From Flavobacterium channae (GTDB lineage: Bacteria > Bacteroidota > Bacteroidia > Flavobacteriales > Flavobacteriaceae): a stretch of DNA of 64,000 nucleotides. Each line of letters begins with the position of its first letter. Position 1 is the first letter of the stretch. The translations under genes and the position numbers were made by a program. This document shows, in pieces, positions 8,479 to 17,244 of the stretch. The stretch spans positions 2,046,001 through 2,110,000 of the forward strand of contig NZ_CP089096.1 in the NCBI RefSeq assembly GCF_021172165.1. The letters run 5' to 3'. Under the pieces are notes generated by a model. It saw nothing but the letters and a program-made list of their open reading frames with translations. It was not told where the DNA came from and ran no database searches.

Positions 8479-9213
8479 ATGAAATCAAATGCTTTAGGTA
8501 AACTGTATTTAATTCCCATTACGCTATCTAATCCTGGAGAGACAACAGTAGTTCCGGAAGATGTTTTACCTCAAACCATAAAAAGAACCATTGATTTTGT
8601 AAACTATTATATTGTTGAAAACGAGAAAACTGCTCGAAAATTCATCAAAAGCATTCATCCTGAAAAAAAACAACCAGAATTAAAAATTTCGGTATTAAAC
8701 AAACATACCGACATTTCTGATCATAACGAATTTATCCAACCATTATTAAGAGGAGAAAACATAGGATTAATGAGCGAATCAGGTTGTCCTGGCGTTGCTG
8801 ATCCTGGAGCTGCGATTGTAAAACTGGCTCACGAAAAAGGAATCCAAGTAGTTCCTTTAGTAGGTCCAAGTTCTATTTTATTAGCATTAATGGCTAGCGG
8901 AATGAACGGTCAAAGTTTTGCTTTTAACGGTTATTTACCTATTGATAAAAACGATAAAAAACAAGCTTTAAAAAATTACGAACGTTTATCCCAAGATAAA
9001 AACCAATCGCAATTGTTTATAGAAACACCTTATCGTAACAACAAACTAATGGAAGATTTGTTGCAAATTTTACAACCAAATACACTTTTGTGTGTAGCTT
9101 GTGATATTACTTTGCCAACGGAATTTATCAAAACTAAAACTGTAAATCAGTGGAAAAAAGAAAAGGCCGATTTACATAATCGACCTTGTATTTTTATTAT
9201 TCACAAAATGTAA
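8479..9213 (+). CDS. SAM-dependent methyltransferase, RsmI/tetrapyrrole-methylase superfamily
   Basis: The 244-residue protein has the tetrapyrrole-methylase fold signatures seen in RsmI: SESGCPGVADPGA (near residue 97), equivalent to the SDAGTPxxxDPG motif, and VPLVGPSSILLALMASG (near 117). It is a second, divergent RsmI-like type found beside dnaA in flavobacteria as I recall; whether it 2'-O-methylates 16S rRNA is uncertain. The last 15 codons contain a stem-loop followed by T residues (9163-9194) that could terminate transcription. It is convergent with the wall-associated lysozyme-fold gene, one base apart. Confidence 0.85.
   Translation: MKSNALGKLYLIPITLSNPGETTVVPEDVLPQTIKRTIDFVNYYIVENEKTARKFIKSIHPEKKQPELKISVLNKHTDISDHNEFIQPLLRGENIGLMSESGCPGVADPGAAIVKLAHEKGIQVVPLVGPSSILLALMASGMNGQSFAFNGYLPIDKNDKKQALKNYERLSQDKNQSQLFIETPYRNNKLMEDLLQILQPNTLLCVACDITLPTEFIKTKTVNQWKKEKADLHNRPCIFIIHKM
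9163..9194 (+). terminator. Probable intrinsic terminator inside the 3' end of the methylase gene
   Basis: A 10-bp stem with one mismatch (arms 9163-9172 and 9178-9187, 5-nt loop) is followed by GTATTTTTATT. It lies within the last codons of the gene, as there is only one base before the convergent neighbour. Confidence 0.55.
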
Positions 9214-9214
9214 A

Positions 9215-9859
9215 TTAATCTAAATCTACTTTAGCGTTTGCATTTGCTTTAATGTGTGAAATATCATAATTTGAAAATTTTCTGATGTAACTTGAAAGTG
9301 ATGTTCCAAAACCATCTTTGAAACCGTTACGACCGTTACTTCTCAAATATTTTTTTACAGAACCAGCACCACCTAAATGTGCAGCAGCTACTAATCCAGA
9401 CTCTGTAATTTCAACTCCATTAATAACTCTACCACAATATTTCTCGATTTCTTTACGTAATTCCCACTTATTACGAGCAATTAAAGCTTTAAAAGCTTCA
9501 TCTTGCCATTCAGCGTTACGTAAAAATTCTTGAAAATCGTAAATACCAACTGTACGTAATGTACTTCTTCCGAATTGGTATTTCCCCATGTATCCGTATG
9601 GGTTTACTAAATGTAAGATTCCCCTTGACTCTTTGTAAGCCATCTTTTGAGCAAAACCAGCAAATGATTTACCAACCTGAGGTACTTTAACTGGAATTAC
9701 TTCTTCGTTTTCGTATTCATTTGGAACATGGTATTTGATTACCTCTAAATTACCCAAATGAAACCCTTCCAATTTTTCTTCTTTAAAGGTTATAAAACCC
9801 GAAGAAACGACTAATACTAGGAGTGTCAATCCTATTAAATACGACCCTTTTTTTATCAT
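9215..9859 (-). CDS. Membrane-anchored lysozyme-fold / lytic-transglycosylase-like protein
   Basis: This 214-residue protein has an N-terminal hydrophobic segment (residues 7-24, signal anchor) and a globular domain with lytic-transglycosylase-like hallmarks: MAYKESRG with a candidate catalytic glutamate (near residue 78), GYMGKYQFG (near 90) and AAAHLGGAGSVKKYL (near 158). Homologues in flavobacteria are often labelled LysM peptidoglycan-binding, though no LysM domain is visible. It probably cleaves or binds peptidoglycan. A -7 box (TATATTTG on the minus strand, 9906-9913) lies some 47 bases upstream, leaving an unusually long leader for this genome. Confidence 0.75.
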   Translation of the reverse strand: MIKKGSYLIGLTLLVLVVSSGFITFKEEKLEGFHLGNLEVIKYHVPNEYENEEVIPVKVPQVGKSFAGFAQKMAYKESRGILHLVNPYGYMGKYQFGRSTLRTVGIYDFQEFLRNAEWQDEAFKALIARNKWELRKEIEKYCGRVINGVEITESGLVAAAHLGGAGSVKKYLRSNGRNGFKDGFGTSLSSYIRKFSNYDISHIKANANAKVDLD

Positions 9860-9905
9860 GAATTGTTATTTCTCAGCGTCTGTCACCCATCTGAAATTAC
9901 CGGGG

Positions 9906-9913
9906 CAAATATA
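9906..9913 (-). promoter_or_regulatory. -7 promoter box of the lysozyme-fold gene
   Basis: The minus strand reads TATATTTG, an exact TAnnTTTG match. The transcript would have a leader of about 40 bases, GC-richer than the surroundings, with a short TCAG/CTGA inverted pair. Confidence 0.55.
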
Positions 9914-9955
9914 CAAAAAAAATTATAATATTGATTTACAGCATGTTAATCTTTT

Positions 9956-10939
9956 CTAAAAGTAGATAAAGTGCGCTTTAACTCCGTTATAATCATCGTA
10001 TTGCAAAGTTGGTGCCGGAATTTTTATTGTATTAAAAACAGAAAAAAGAGTCTTTAAAAAATGTGATTTTGTTTCAATTTTTGTCAAATCAACATCAAAA
10101 CTAAGATAAAATTGACGATATGGATTTTGAATTACAGAATTTGCAATTGCTTCATCTTTATCTCCATAAATCATTCCATCAGCTCCATACCCTAAAGCCA
10201 CATTTAACCACTTAGGAAAAAACGTATCTTTCGTAAACGAATGAATATTAAATGACAACCAATACGTTTGTCCGTTATAATCTTTTAAAATTTGTTCATT
10301 TAAAGATGCTCCCAATGTTTCTGGTCGGTATTTCGCATATTTTGTTTGATGAAAAGAAAATTTTGGTAAAATTCGTTGCTCTTTCCAAAGCAAATCTTGA
10401 GTTACATATAAAGCTGTCCCACTAACATTAGCAATAACATCACCAGTTGAAGCACCCCATTCTTGTGAAAAACCATCAAAAACCTCAACTACTGTTAAGA
10501 AACCAAGCCCAAGAGTTGCTCCATAAAGCAATTGTTCTTTTTGCGAAGCGCCACTCCATTGTAACAACTCGGCACCAGCTCTACCCAAATGATAAGACGA
10601 ATATAAATGCCCGAACTTATCCATTTGCAACCACTGGTTATTGTCGTTTATAAAATGAAAATTAGTTTGCGGATAATCTTTATACCAAACCTGATTAAGA
10701 CCAATTAAAGTTACCCCTAACGCAACCGACTCTCCAATAAAAACATTTGTTTTTCTTGCTTTATTTAAAGTATCAGATGGTGTTAAAAATGAATTAAGCT
10801 TAGATTGTGATTGCGCAAAAAAAGAGAATAAAAGCAAAAAAATCAATACTTTTTTCCTTGTTAAAAATGCAAATTCAATATACCTGAAATTACAATTCTT
10901 AAAATCGAAAGAAAAAAATACTGATTTTAGTTTATTCAT
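9956..10939 (-). CDS. DUF2279 (YfiM-like) envelope protein
   Basis: After a signal peptide (hydrophobic run VLIFLLLFSFFAQSQS at residues 31-46) the protein shows the DUF2279 core: a DKFGHLYSSYHLGR segment near residue 107 and a VEVFDGFSQEWGASTGDVIAN segment near 150. The C-terminal half looks like strands of an envelope protein. The N-terminal 28 residues before the signal peptide are unusually long, so a downstream non-ATG start is possible. The function of the family is unknown; a cell-surface role is likely. It follows mltG by 10 bases on the same strand. Confidence 0.8.
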   Translation of the reverse strand: MNKLKSVFFSFDFKNCNFRYIEFAFLTRKKVLIFLLLFSFFAQSQSKLNSFLTPSDTLNKARKTNVFIGESVALGVTLIGLNQVWYKDYPQTNFHFINDNNQWLQMDKFGHLYSSYHLGRAGAELLQWSGASQKEQLLYGATLGLGFLTVVEVFDGFSQEWGASTGDVIANVSGTALYVTQDLLWKEQRILPKFSFHQTKYAKYRPETLGASLNEQILKDYNGQTYWLSFNIHSFTKDTFFPKWLNVALGYGADGMIYGDKDEAIANSVIQNPYRQFYLSFDVDLTKIETKSHFLKTLFSVFNTIKIPAPTLQYDDYNGVKAHFIYF

Positions 10940-10949
10940 TTAATACAAA

Positions 10950-11990
10950 TTATCGATTGATTCCTAATTTAGAAACCCAATCCGCATATTTTTTAGCATT
11001 AACTTGATGTGCTTCATAACTAGAAGCAAAAACATGATAACCTGGTTTATCTGGATTAGCACAGAAATAAATGTAATCGTGATTATCAGCATTAAGAACT
11101 GCGTCTATAGCAGAAACATCAGGCATTGCAATTGGTCCTGGAGGCAATCCTTTATTTATATAAGTGTTATAAGGTGACTGAATTCGTAAATCGTTATAAA
11201 AAACACGTTTAATTTCTTGGTCAAAATCGCCAGAACGTTTTTTAATCGCAAAAATTACTGTCGGATCAGCTTGCAACGGCATATCTTGTTGTAAACGATT
11301 CAAATAAACTCCAGCTACTGTTGGTCTTTCATCAACTTTAGCTGTTTCTTTATGCACTATAGACGCTAAAGTGTATACTTGAATAGGCGTTAATCCTTTT
11401 TCTTTTGCTTTTGCCAAGCGATCATTATTCCAAAAAACATGATATTCTTTAGCTAATTTTTGAGCAATTTTTTCAGCGGGTGTATTCCAATAAAATTCAT
11501 AGGTATTTGGAATAAAAAGTGCTAATGCCGTTTCTTCCGTTAAACCATTTTCTTCTAAAAACGGAGAATTTGTAAAAGCTACTTCTAATTTTAAACTATC
11601 TGGTTCTAATTGTGTAGCCAAACGCTGAACCAACTTTCCTAACGTTTCTTGATTATTGAAAGCCACTTTTACAGGAACATTCAAACGCAAACTTCTAACA
11701 ATATCAAAACTTGTCATGTTTTTCTTTAAAAGAAACTTACCCGATTTTACATTCGTATCGTAATTTCTAGAAGTTGCAACAAAATCAAACTTATCAACAT
11801 CTTTTACTAAAGGTGATAAAATTTCTTTTACCTGACCATAAGTAGCATCTGTTGGCACATATACAAAAACCTCATCTTGTGCAAACTGGGTATTAGCTGT
11901 AAATGCTTTAAAATAAACAAAAGTTCCTAATATAGATGCTATTACTATCCCAGCTACAGCTACTATTGAAATAAGTTTTTTAACGTTCAA
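10950..11990 (-). CDS. mltG: Endolytic transglycosylase MltG (YceG family)
   Basis: MltG cuts nascent peptidoglycan glycan strands at the inner membrane. The 346-residue protein has one N-terminal membrane helix (residues 7-27), then the YceG domain with the catalytic-glutamate motif ASIVHKETAK (near residue 213), followed by VYLNRL, LQADPTV and the conserved SPYNTYINKGLPPGPI (near 275). Translation appears to start at TTG (11990). It lies between a GNAT gene and DUF2279 in a minus-strand run headed by dapF, so several wall-related genes are grouped (dapF makes meso-DAP). Confidence 0.95.
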   Translation of the reverse strand: MNVKKLISIVAVAGIVIASILGTFVYFKAFTANTQFAQDEVFVYVPTDATYGQVKEILSPLVKDVDKFDFVATSRNYDTNVKSGKFLLKKNMTSFDIVRSLRLNVPVKVAFNNQETLGKLVQRLATQLEPDSLKLEVAFTNSPFLEENGLTEETALALFIPNTYEFYWNTPAEKIAQKLAKEYHVFWNNDRLAKAKEKGLTPIQVYTLASIVHKETAKVDERPTVAGVYLNRLQQDMPLQADPTVIFAIKKRSGDFDQEIKRVFYNDLRIQSPYNTYINKGLPPGPIAMPDVSAIDAVLNADNHDYIYFCANPDKPGYHVFASSYEAHQVNAKKYADWVSKLGINR

Positions 11991-12003
11991 GGGGTGCGTC
12001 GTT

Positions 12004-12552
12004 TTACTGTTGATTGATTAATTGAAATAAAATTTCATCTTCGTACTGATTGTTTATTTTATTCCAATCTTTTTTTACTCCTATTTTCTGAAAGCCAAAT
12101 TTAGTAAAAAGAGAAATACTTATCGGATTATTTTCTCCAATATTTGCATACAATTGATGCAACTGTAATTGATTGAAAGCAAATTGGATAACCAAACTCA
12201 AAGCTTCAGAACCAATGCCGGAATTTCTGTTATCTTCATCAGAGATTATAATCCCTACACCAGCTCTATTATTTCTTGGATCAAAATCAAACAAATCAAT
12301 TAATCCAATTGCATCAAACATGGTGTTCAAACAAATTGCCAAACGCAATTGCTTAGCTTCATATATATCTTGTTGCGCATTTTCTAAATACTGACGTATC
12401 AAAAAGCGACTGTAAGGCGTTTGAGTGTTGCTCACTTCCCATATAGCTTCATTATTTTCTATTTTATAGATAAATTCTAAATCTTCTGGTTCAAGAGCTC
12501 TCAGATAAATTGTATTTCCTTTTAATGTTACCACTTTCAAATTCAAGTTCAA
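12004..12552 (-). CDS. GNAT family N-acetyltransferase (RimJ/RimL-like)
   Basis: The 182-residue protein begins with a strand LRALEPEDLEFIYKIEN typical of RimL-type acetyltransferases, has motif A VGIIISDEDNRNSGIGSEAL (near residue 98-117) and ends with LFTKFGFQKIGVKK. Some relatives acetylate spermidine (SpeG) or ribosomal proteins; the substrate here is unknown. Its ATG overlaps the TGA of dapF by four bases, so it is translationally coupled to dapF. Confidence 0.88.
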   Translation of the reverse strand: MNLNLKVVTLKGNTIYLRALEPEDLEFIYKIENNEAIWEVSNTQTPYSRFLIRQYLENAQQDIYEAKQLRLAICLNTMFDAIGLIDLFDFDPRNNRAGVGIIISDEDNRNSGIGSEALSLVIQFAFNQLQLHQLYANIGENNPISISLFTKFGFQKIGVKKDWNKINNQYEDEILFQLINQQ

Positions 12553-13337
12553 AAATCTAAATTAATCTTTCCTTCAAAAACAAATGTTGCGGGACCAATT
12601 AAAAAAACATTGGTATAATTTCCATTATCAACATCAAATTGCACTTTTAATTTACCACCTTCAACATTTAAATCAATTACATTATTATTGGTTTTTCCTG
12701 TTTGATGCATAGCAATTGCAACCGCAGTAACACCAGTACCACAAGATAAAGTTTCATCTTCTACACCTCGCTCGTAAGTACGAACTGCAAAAATGTCATT
12801 TGCTAATTGATGAACAAAGTTAACATTACTTCCTGCTTTTCCATACAAATCAGAGTAACGAATTTTAGCACCTTCAGTTTTAATATCCAAACTTACTAAA
12901 TCATCAACCAATTGCACATGATGTGGCGAACCTGTATTTAAAAAAGTATAATTTTCATATTGATTAACAGTATCAACATCTTTCATTTGAAGCGCTACAA
13001 TTCCTTCATTATCAACTGTTGCGTAATGATATCCATCTACTGCTTCAAACTCTGCCTTATTAGCAACAACTCCCATTTGTTTTGCAAAAGCTACCAAACA
13101 TCTACCACCATTACCACACATACTACTTTCGTTTCCATCAGAATTGTAATATACCATTCTAAAATCATATTGCGGATGGTTTTCTAAAAGTATCAATCCA
13201 TCAGCACCTATGCCAAATCTTCTGTCACAAAGTTGTTCAACTAGTTTGGTATTATTTTTGGGAAAAAATTCACTACGATTATCAATCATAACAAAATCGT
13301 TTCCAGTTCCTTGATATTTATAAAATGTAAGTTGCAT
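12549..13337 (-). CDS. dapF: Diaminopimelate epimerase
   Basis: DapF interconverts LL- and meso-diaminopimelate for peptidoglycan and lysine synthesis. Both catalytic cysteines are in place: DGNESSMCGNGGRC (near residue 73-77) and ETLSCGTGVTAV (near 200). The QGTGNDFVMIDN start is conserved. Length (262 residues) is normal. It heads the minus-strand operon dapF-GNAT-mltG-DUF2279, with an exact -7 box (13355-13362), and is divergent from the HtrA protease. The next lysine-pathway gene in the window is dapB at 33056. Confidence 0.97.
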   Translation of the reverse strand: MQLTFYKYQGTGNDFVMIDNRSEFFPKNNTKLVEQLCDRRFGIGADGLILLENHPQYDFRMVYYNSDGNESSMCGNGGRCLVAFAKQMGVVANKAEFEAVDGYHYATVDNEGIVALQMKDVDTVNQYENYTFLNTGSPHHVQLVDDLVSLDIKTEGAKIRYSDLYGKAGSNVNFVHQLANDIFAVRTYERGVEDETLSCGTGVTAVAIAMHQTGKTNNNVIDLNVEGGKLKVQFDVDNGNYTNVFLIGPATFVFEGKINLDF

Positions 13338-13354
13338 TGCTTATTTAATTTATA

Positions 13355-13362
13355 CAAAAGTA
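13355..13362 (-). promoter_or_regulatory. -7 promoter box of dapF
   Basis: The minus strand reads TACTTTTG, an exact match to TAnnTTTG, with the start codon 17 bases beyond the box. Confidence 0.6.
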
Positions 13363-13462
13363 CAAATTATTAATAAGATGTTAAACATTGTTAATCGGGC
13401 GTTAAAGTGATTTTGTGAAAAAAAATTGTTCTTAATTTTACTAATATAAAAATGAAGTTATT

Positions 13463-14845
13463 ATGAAAAAATTTGGAAGTTTAGTATTCGTATCATTGTT
13501 AAGTGGAGCCGTTACATTAGGCGCTTACAAATTCTTTTTAGAACCTGATAATTCAGGTAAATTAACCATTGCAACTCCTAATTACGCAAAAAATGTGAGT
13601 TTAGGAGCCGAAAATATTGATTTTACTGCTGCGGCAGAAAACACGGTTCATGCCGTTGTTCACGTTAAAAACGTGAGTGTTTCAAAAGTTCCCAATAATC
13701 CTTTAATGGAGTTTTTCTACGGTTATCAAGGACAGAGAGAACAAACACAAATCGGAACTGGTTCAGGAGTTATCATTACTGAAGATGGTTATATTGTAAC
13801 CAACAATCACGTAATTCAGGATGCAACTGAATTAGAAGTTACCTTAAATAATAACAAATCGTACAAAGCAAAATTGGTTGGAACTGATTCCAAAATGGAC
13901 GTTGCTTTATTAAAAGTTGATGCTGATGAAAAATTACCTTATGTGGTATTTGGTGATTCTGATGCGATAAAAGTAGGTGAATGGGTTTTGGCTGTTGGGA
14001 ATCCATACAACTTAAACTCAACTGTTACTGCTGGTATTGTTTCGGCAAAAGCGAGAAATTTATCAAACAATGGCATTCAATCATTTATTCAAACGGATGC
14101 AGCTGTTAACCCTGGAAACAGTGGTGGTGCTTTAGTAAACACTCGTGGCGAATTAGTAGGAATCAATACTATGATTTCATCTCCAACGGGAAGTTATGCT
14201 GGGTATTCTTTTGCAGTTCCATCGAATTTGACGAGAAAAATCATTGAAGATTTAATGCAGTTCGGAAATGTACAACGTGGCGTTTTAGGTGTTGAAGGTG
14301 GCGAATTAAATTCAACCTATGCTAAAGAATTAGGCGTTAAAGAAACTCAAGGTTTTTATGTAAATAAAGTAACCAAAAATTCAGGTGCCGAAAAAGCAGG
14401 ATTATCAAAGGGAGATATTATTATTCAATTGGATAGCAAAAAAATCAACAGTTATTCAGAATTATCAGCATATATCAACACAAAACGACCTAATGATGTT
14501 ATTCAAGTAGTTGTTTTACGAGATGGCAAACAAAAAACATTACCCGTTAAGTTAACCAAAAAAGAAATTTTAAATTACGAATTCAACGGAATTGAATTTG
14601 AAGATTTGGATGCTGCCGATAAAAAACAATTTAATATTAAAGAAGGAATTAAGATTAAAAAAGTAAACAATCCAGAATATGCAGAATATAGCGATATTTT
14701 AGATGGCGCTGTAATCCTAAGCATTGATGGCAACAAGGCAAAAGATATGGAAACGGTATCAAGTTACTTAGCAAAAAAAGAAAATCAAAAAGCTAGATAT
14801 CAGTTAATTTCTAAAAATGGTCAAATGTACAGCATCATCATGTAA
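13463..14845 (+). CDS. HtrA/DegP-family periplasmic serine protease with two PDZ domains
   Basis: The protein degrades or refolds damaged envelope proteins. After an N-terminal signal/anchor (residues 5-22) the trypsin-like domain carries the full triad: His116 in NNHVIQ, Asp146 in MDVALLK and Ser220 in NPGNSGGAL. A first PDZ domain follows (about residues 275-360, RGVLGVEGG start) and a second, more divergent one (about 375-460). Length (460 residues) matches DegP/DegQ proteases. It is divergent from dapF and ends at the bidirectional terminator 14865-14901. Confidence 0.95.
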   Translation: MKKFGSLVFVSLLSGAVTLGAYKFFLEPDNSGKLTIATPNYAKNVSLGAENIDFTAAAENTVHAVVHVKNVSVSKVPNNPLMEFFYGYQGQREQTQIGTGSGVIITEDGYIVTNNHVIQDATELEVTLNNNKSYKAKLVGTDSKMDVALLKVDADEKLPYVVFGDSDAIKVGEWVLAVGNPYNLNSTVTAGIVSAKARNLSNNGIQSFIQTDAAVNPGNSGGALVNTRGELVGINTMISSPTGSYAGYSFAVPSNLTRKIIEDLMQFGNVQRGVLGVEGGELNSTYAKELGVKETQGFYVNKVTKNSGAEKAGLSKGDIIIQLDSKKINSYSELSAYINTKRPNDVIQVVVLRDGKQKTLPVKLTKKEILNYEFNGIEFEDLDAADKKQFNIKEGIKIKKVNNPEYAEYSDILDGAVILSIDGNKAKDMETVSSYLAKKENQKARYQLISKNGQMYSIIM

Positions 14846-14864
14846 GCTTTGATTCAAAAAAAGA

Positions 14865-14901
14865 ATATAAAATCGCAATAGGTACTATTGCGATTTTATA
14901 T
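14865..14901. terminator. Bidirectional intrinsic terminator between htrA and the OMP gene
   Basis: A perfect 16-bp inverted repeat (arms 14865-14880 and 14886-14901; loop GGTAC) has A/T runs on both sides, serving the two convergent genes. Confidence 0.85.
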
Positions 14902-15539
14902 TAATTAAATTCATAATATGTTCCAAATTCAAACCCAAACGAATTTAAGCCATAATTAGGCTTTTGTAAATCTAAATTAGAAACATGACGAGCCATCATT
15001 TTCAAATCAAATGAATAATTACCCACTTTATAATTACTACCTAGAGCAAAAATATCGCTAAAAGCAAATCCCTTTTTCAACATTTCTGTATCTGTATCTA
15101 TATACATTGGCCCAACATTACCTAAAGCATAAAACGAAATATTATTTGTTAATCTATACCTATAAATTATTCCTAAATTCAGAACATATTCATTTATAGT
15201 CTTCATTCTCATATATAAATCTCTATAATAATCTGGATTATCCGAACTCGTGTAAAAATCATGCCAAGGATTTAAAGATTCATGTTTAGAATTGTAATAA
15301 CTTGGTTCAATTAAAATTTCAAAAAAATGCTTATTTTTATTGTATAATTTGAATTGACTAGATAATTTAAAAGCATTACTTTCATAAGTATAATCACTAT
15401 CTTGTTTAATAATTCTATTTTGAGCAGAAAATCCATAAACAAACCCAATTCTAAGCCATCTTTTTTCAACAATTGAATCTTGAGAATAAGAGATTAAAGA
15501 ACTAAAAACTAAAAGCGCAACAAATATTTTTTTTCTCAT
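14901..15539 (-). CDS. Outer-membrane beta-barrel-like protein of unknown function
   Basis: The 212-residue protein has a signal peptide (MRKKIFVALLVFSSLISYSQ) and a series of alternating amphipathic strands (for example FEILIEPSYYN, YVLNLGIIYRYRL, ISFYALGNVGPMYI), ending in FGFEFGTYYEFN with a terminal aromatic-rich strand, as in small outer-membrane barrels. It resembles acyloxyacyl-hydrolase or OmpW-type barrels only in general layout; no catalytic motif is recognised. It is convergent with htrA and stands alone. Confidence 0.65.
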   Translation of the reverse strand: MRKKIFVALLVFSSLISYSQDSIVEKRWLRIGFVYGFSAQNRIIKQDSDYTYESNAFKLSSQFKLYNKNKHFFEILIEPSYYNSKHESLNPWHDFYTSSDNPDYYRDLYMRMKTINEYVLNLGIIYRYRLTNNISFYALGNVGPMYIDTDTEMLKKGFAFSDIFALGSNYKVGNYSFDLKMMARHVSNLDLQKPNYGLNSFGFEFGTYYEFN

Positions 15540-15694
15540 TAATGTATCATTTTATAAAACCTCAAAAATAACTTAATTATTTTTCTAATAAATATTTATA
15601 TCTTTTTTATGTAAAAAAAATGGTTTCAAAAAACTAAACAAAATAATGTCTGGTTTTTTTATTAAAAAAATTTTACGAAAACGATTGAAATCTA

Positions 15695-15702
15695 TACTTT
15701 TG
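15695..15702 (+). promoter_or_regulatory. -7 promoter box of the long gap gene
   Basis: TACTTTTG matches the consensus and lies 28 bases before the ATG at 15730. Its position downstream of other in-frame ATG candidates (15646) decides the start of the gene. Confidence 0.65.
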
Positions 15703-15729
15703 CACCACAAAACAACACATTATATTTTC

Positions 15730-17178
15730 ATGAGCAATATTTCTTTATACGAAAAAGAATTAGCTTTTCAGGCAGACAGAAGAAAAGCTGGGGTAGAATT
15801 CATTAAAATCATCAGTGATTTATGGTATGACAAATCAATCGAATTGGTTTTATTCCGTAATCAATTAATAGACAAAAACGTAAGCGAAATCATCAACTTA
15901 CACGAGTATGCTGGTGCATTTGTTGGAAAACCAATTAACGTTTTTGATTCTGTTGAAATTGCAAGCGCTATTATCGATTTGGATTTACCACCTTCAAGAA
16001 TCGACATTGGTAAATTAACTTATGAATATCATTTAGAAGATGACAAATACAACGATGCAAAAGCATTTGTTATCGACAAATTAAAAAATGCTAAAAACTT
16101 CCAAGAAATAAAACCAAAAGATGTAGTTCTTTACGGATTTGGTAGAATTGGACGTTTATTAGCTCGTGAAATGATGTCTAAAATTGGAAAAGGACAACAA
16201 TTACGTTTAAGAGCAATCGTTACAAGAGATAAAAATGATGCTGTTTTATTAGAAAAAAGAGCTTCATTATTACGTTATGATTCAGTTCATGGCGATTTTC
16301 AAGGTTCCGTAATTGCTGATCCAGAAAACAACGCTTTATTAATTAATGGAACTACTGTTCACATTATTACAGCAAATACTCCAGAAGAAATTGATTATAC
16401 TGCTTACGGAATTGAAGATGCTTTAGTAATTGATAACACAGGAGCTTTTACAACTGAAGAAGCTTTAAAACGTCATTTAACTTCTAAAGGTGCTGAAAAA
16501 GTATTATTAACTGCGCCTGGAAAAGGAGTTCCAAATATTGTATACGGTGTTAATCATGAAGATTACAACCCAGAAGAAGTAAACATCTTTTCTGCTGCTT
16601 CTTGTACAACAAACGCTATTACGCCAGTTTTAAAAGCTGTTGAAGATACTTTAGGAGTTGTTAAAGGACATTTAGAAACGATTCACGCATATACAAATGA
16701 CCAAAACTTAGTAGACAATATGCACAAAAAATACCGTAGAGGTCGTGCTGCTGCTTTAAATATGGTTATTACTGAAACTGGTGCTGGAAGTGCAGTTGCA
16801 AAAGCATTGCCTTCATTAGCAGGTAAATTAACATCAAACGCTATTCGTGTTCCTGTTCCAAACGGATCATTAGTAGTATTGAATTTAGAAGTTGGAAAAA
16901 ACACTTCAATTGATGAAGTTAACAACATCATGAAAAAATACGCTTTAGAAGGTGATCTTGTAGAGCAAATTAAATACTCTTTAAACAACGAGTTAGTATC
17001 ATCAGATATCGTAGGAACTTCTGCTCCTGCTATTTTTGACAGCAATGCTACTATTGTTTCTGGAGACGGAAAAAACATTGTTATGTATGTTTGGTACGAT
17101 AACGAATATGGTTACAGTCACCAAGTTATTCGTTTAGCAAAATACATTGCTAAAGTAAGAAGATACAGCTACTATTAG
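15730..17178 (+). CDS. gap: Glyceraldehyde-3-phosphate dehydrogenase, long Bacteroidetes type
   Basis: This 482-residue enzyme has an N-terminal extension of about 130 residues (MSNISLYEKELAFQADRRKA start) before the Rossmann motif VVLYGFGRIGRL, then the catalytic Cys292 in SAASCTTNAITP and the usual WYDNEYGYSHQV end. After the second strand the sequence reads RAIVTRDKND, without the aspartate that usually selects NAD, so NADP use is possible (inference). I use ATG 15730 rather than 15646, because the -7 box at 15695-15702 lies between them and family proteins start MSNIS. A second, ordinary GAPDH is encoded at 57386. It is followed by a strong terminator. Confidence 0.95.
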   Translation: MSNISLYEKELAFQADRRKAGVEFIKIISDLWYDKSIELVLFRNQLIDKNVSEIINLHEYAGAFVGKPINVFDSVEIASAIIDLDLPPSRIDIGKLTYEYHLEDDKYNDAKAFVIDKLKNAKNFQEIKPKDVVLYGFGRIGRLLAREMMSKIGKGQQLRLRAIVTRDKNDAVLLEKRASLLRYDSVHGDFQGSVIADPENNALLINGTTVHIITANTPEEIDYTAYGIEDALVIDNTGAFTTEEALKRHLTSKGAEKVLLTAPGKGVPNIVYGVNHEDYNPEEVNIFSAASCTTNAITPVLKAVEDTLGVVKGHLETIHAYTNDQNLVDNMHKKYRRGRAAALNMVITETGAGSAVAKALPSLAGKLTSNAIRVPVPNGSLVVLNLEVGKNTSIDEVNNIMKKYALEGDLVEQIKYSLNNELVSSDIVGTSAPAIFDSNATIVSGDGKNIVMYVWYDNEYGYSHQVIRLAKYIAKVRRYSYY

Positions 17179-17195
17179 TAGATGGCAACAATAAA

Positions 17196-17225
17196 AAAAG
17201 CCCTTAGTTTTCACTAAGGGCTTTT
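17196..17225. terminator. Bidirectional intrinsic terminator between gap and trxB
   Basis: A perfect 12-bp stem (arms 17196-17207 and 17214-17225, 6-nt loop), containing GCCCTTAG, is flanked by A and T runs and separates two convergent genes. Confidence 0.88.
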
Positions 17226-17244
17226 CTATTTATATTCAATTTGA

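Noticed and set aside
16683..17078. 131-residue open frame antisense to gap
   Set aside because: It is a shadow of a strongly conserved gene, with no promoter or family signal.
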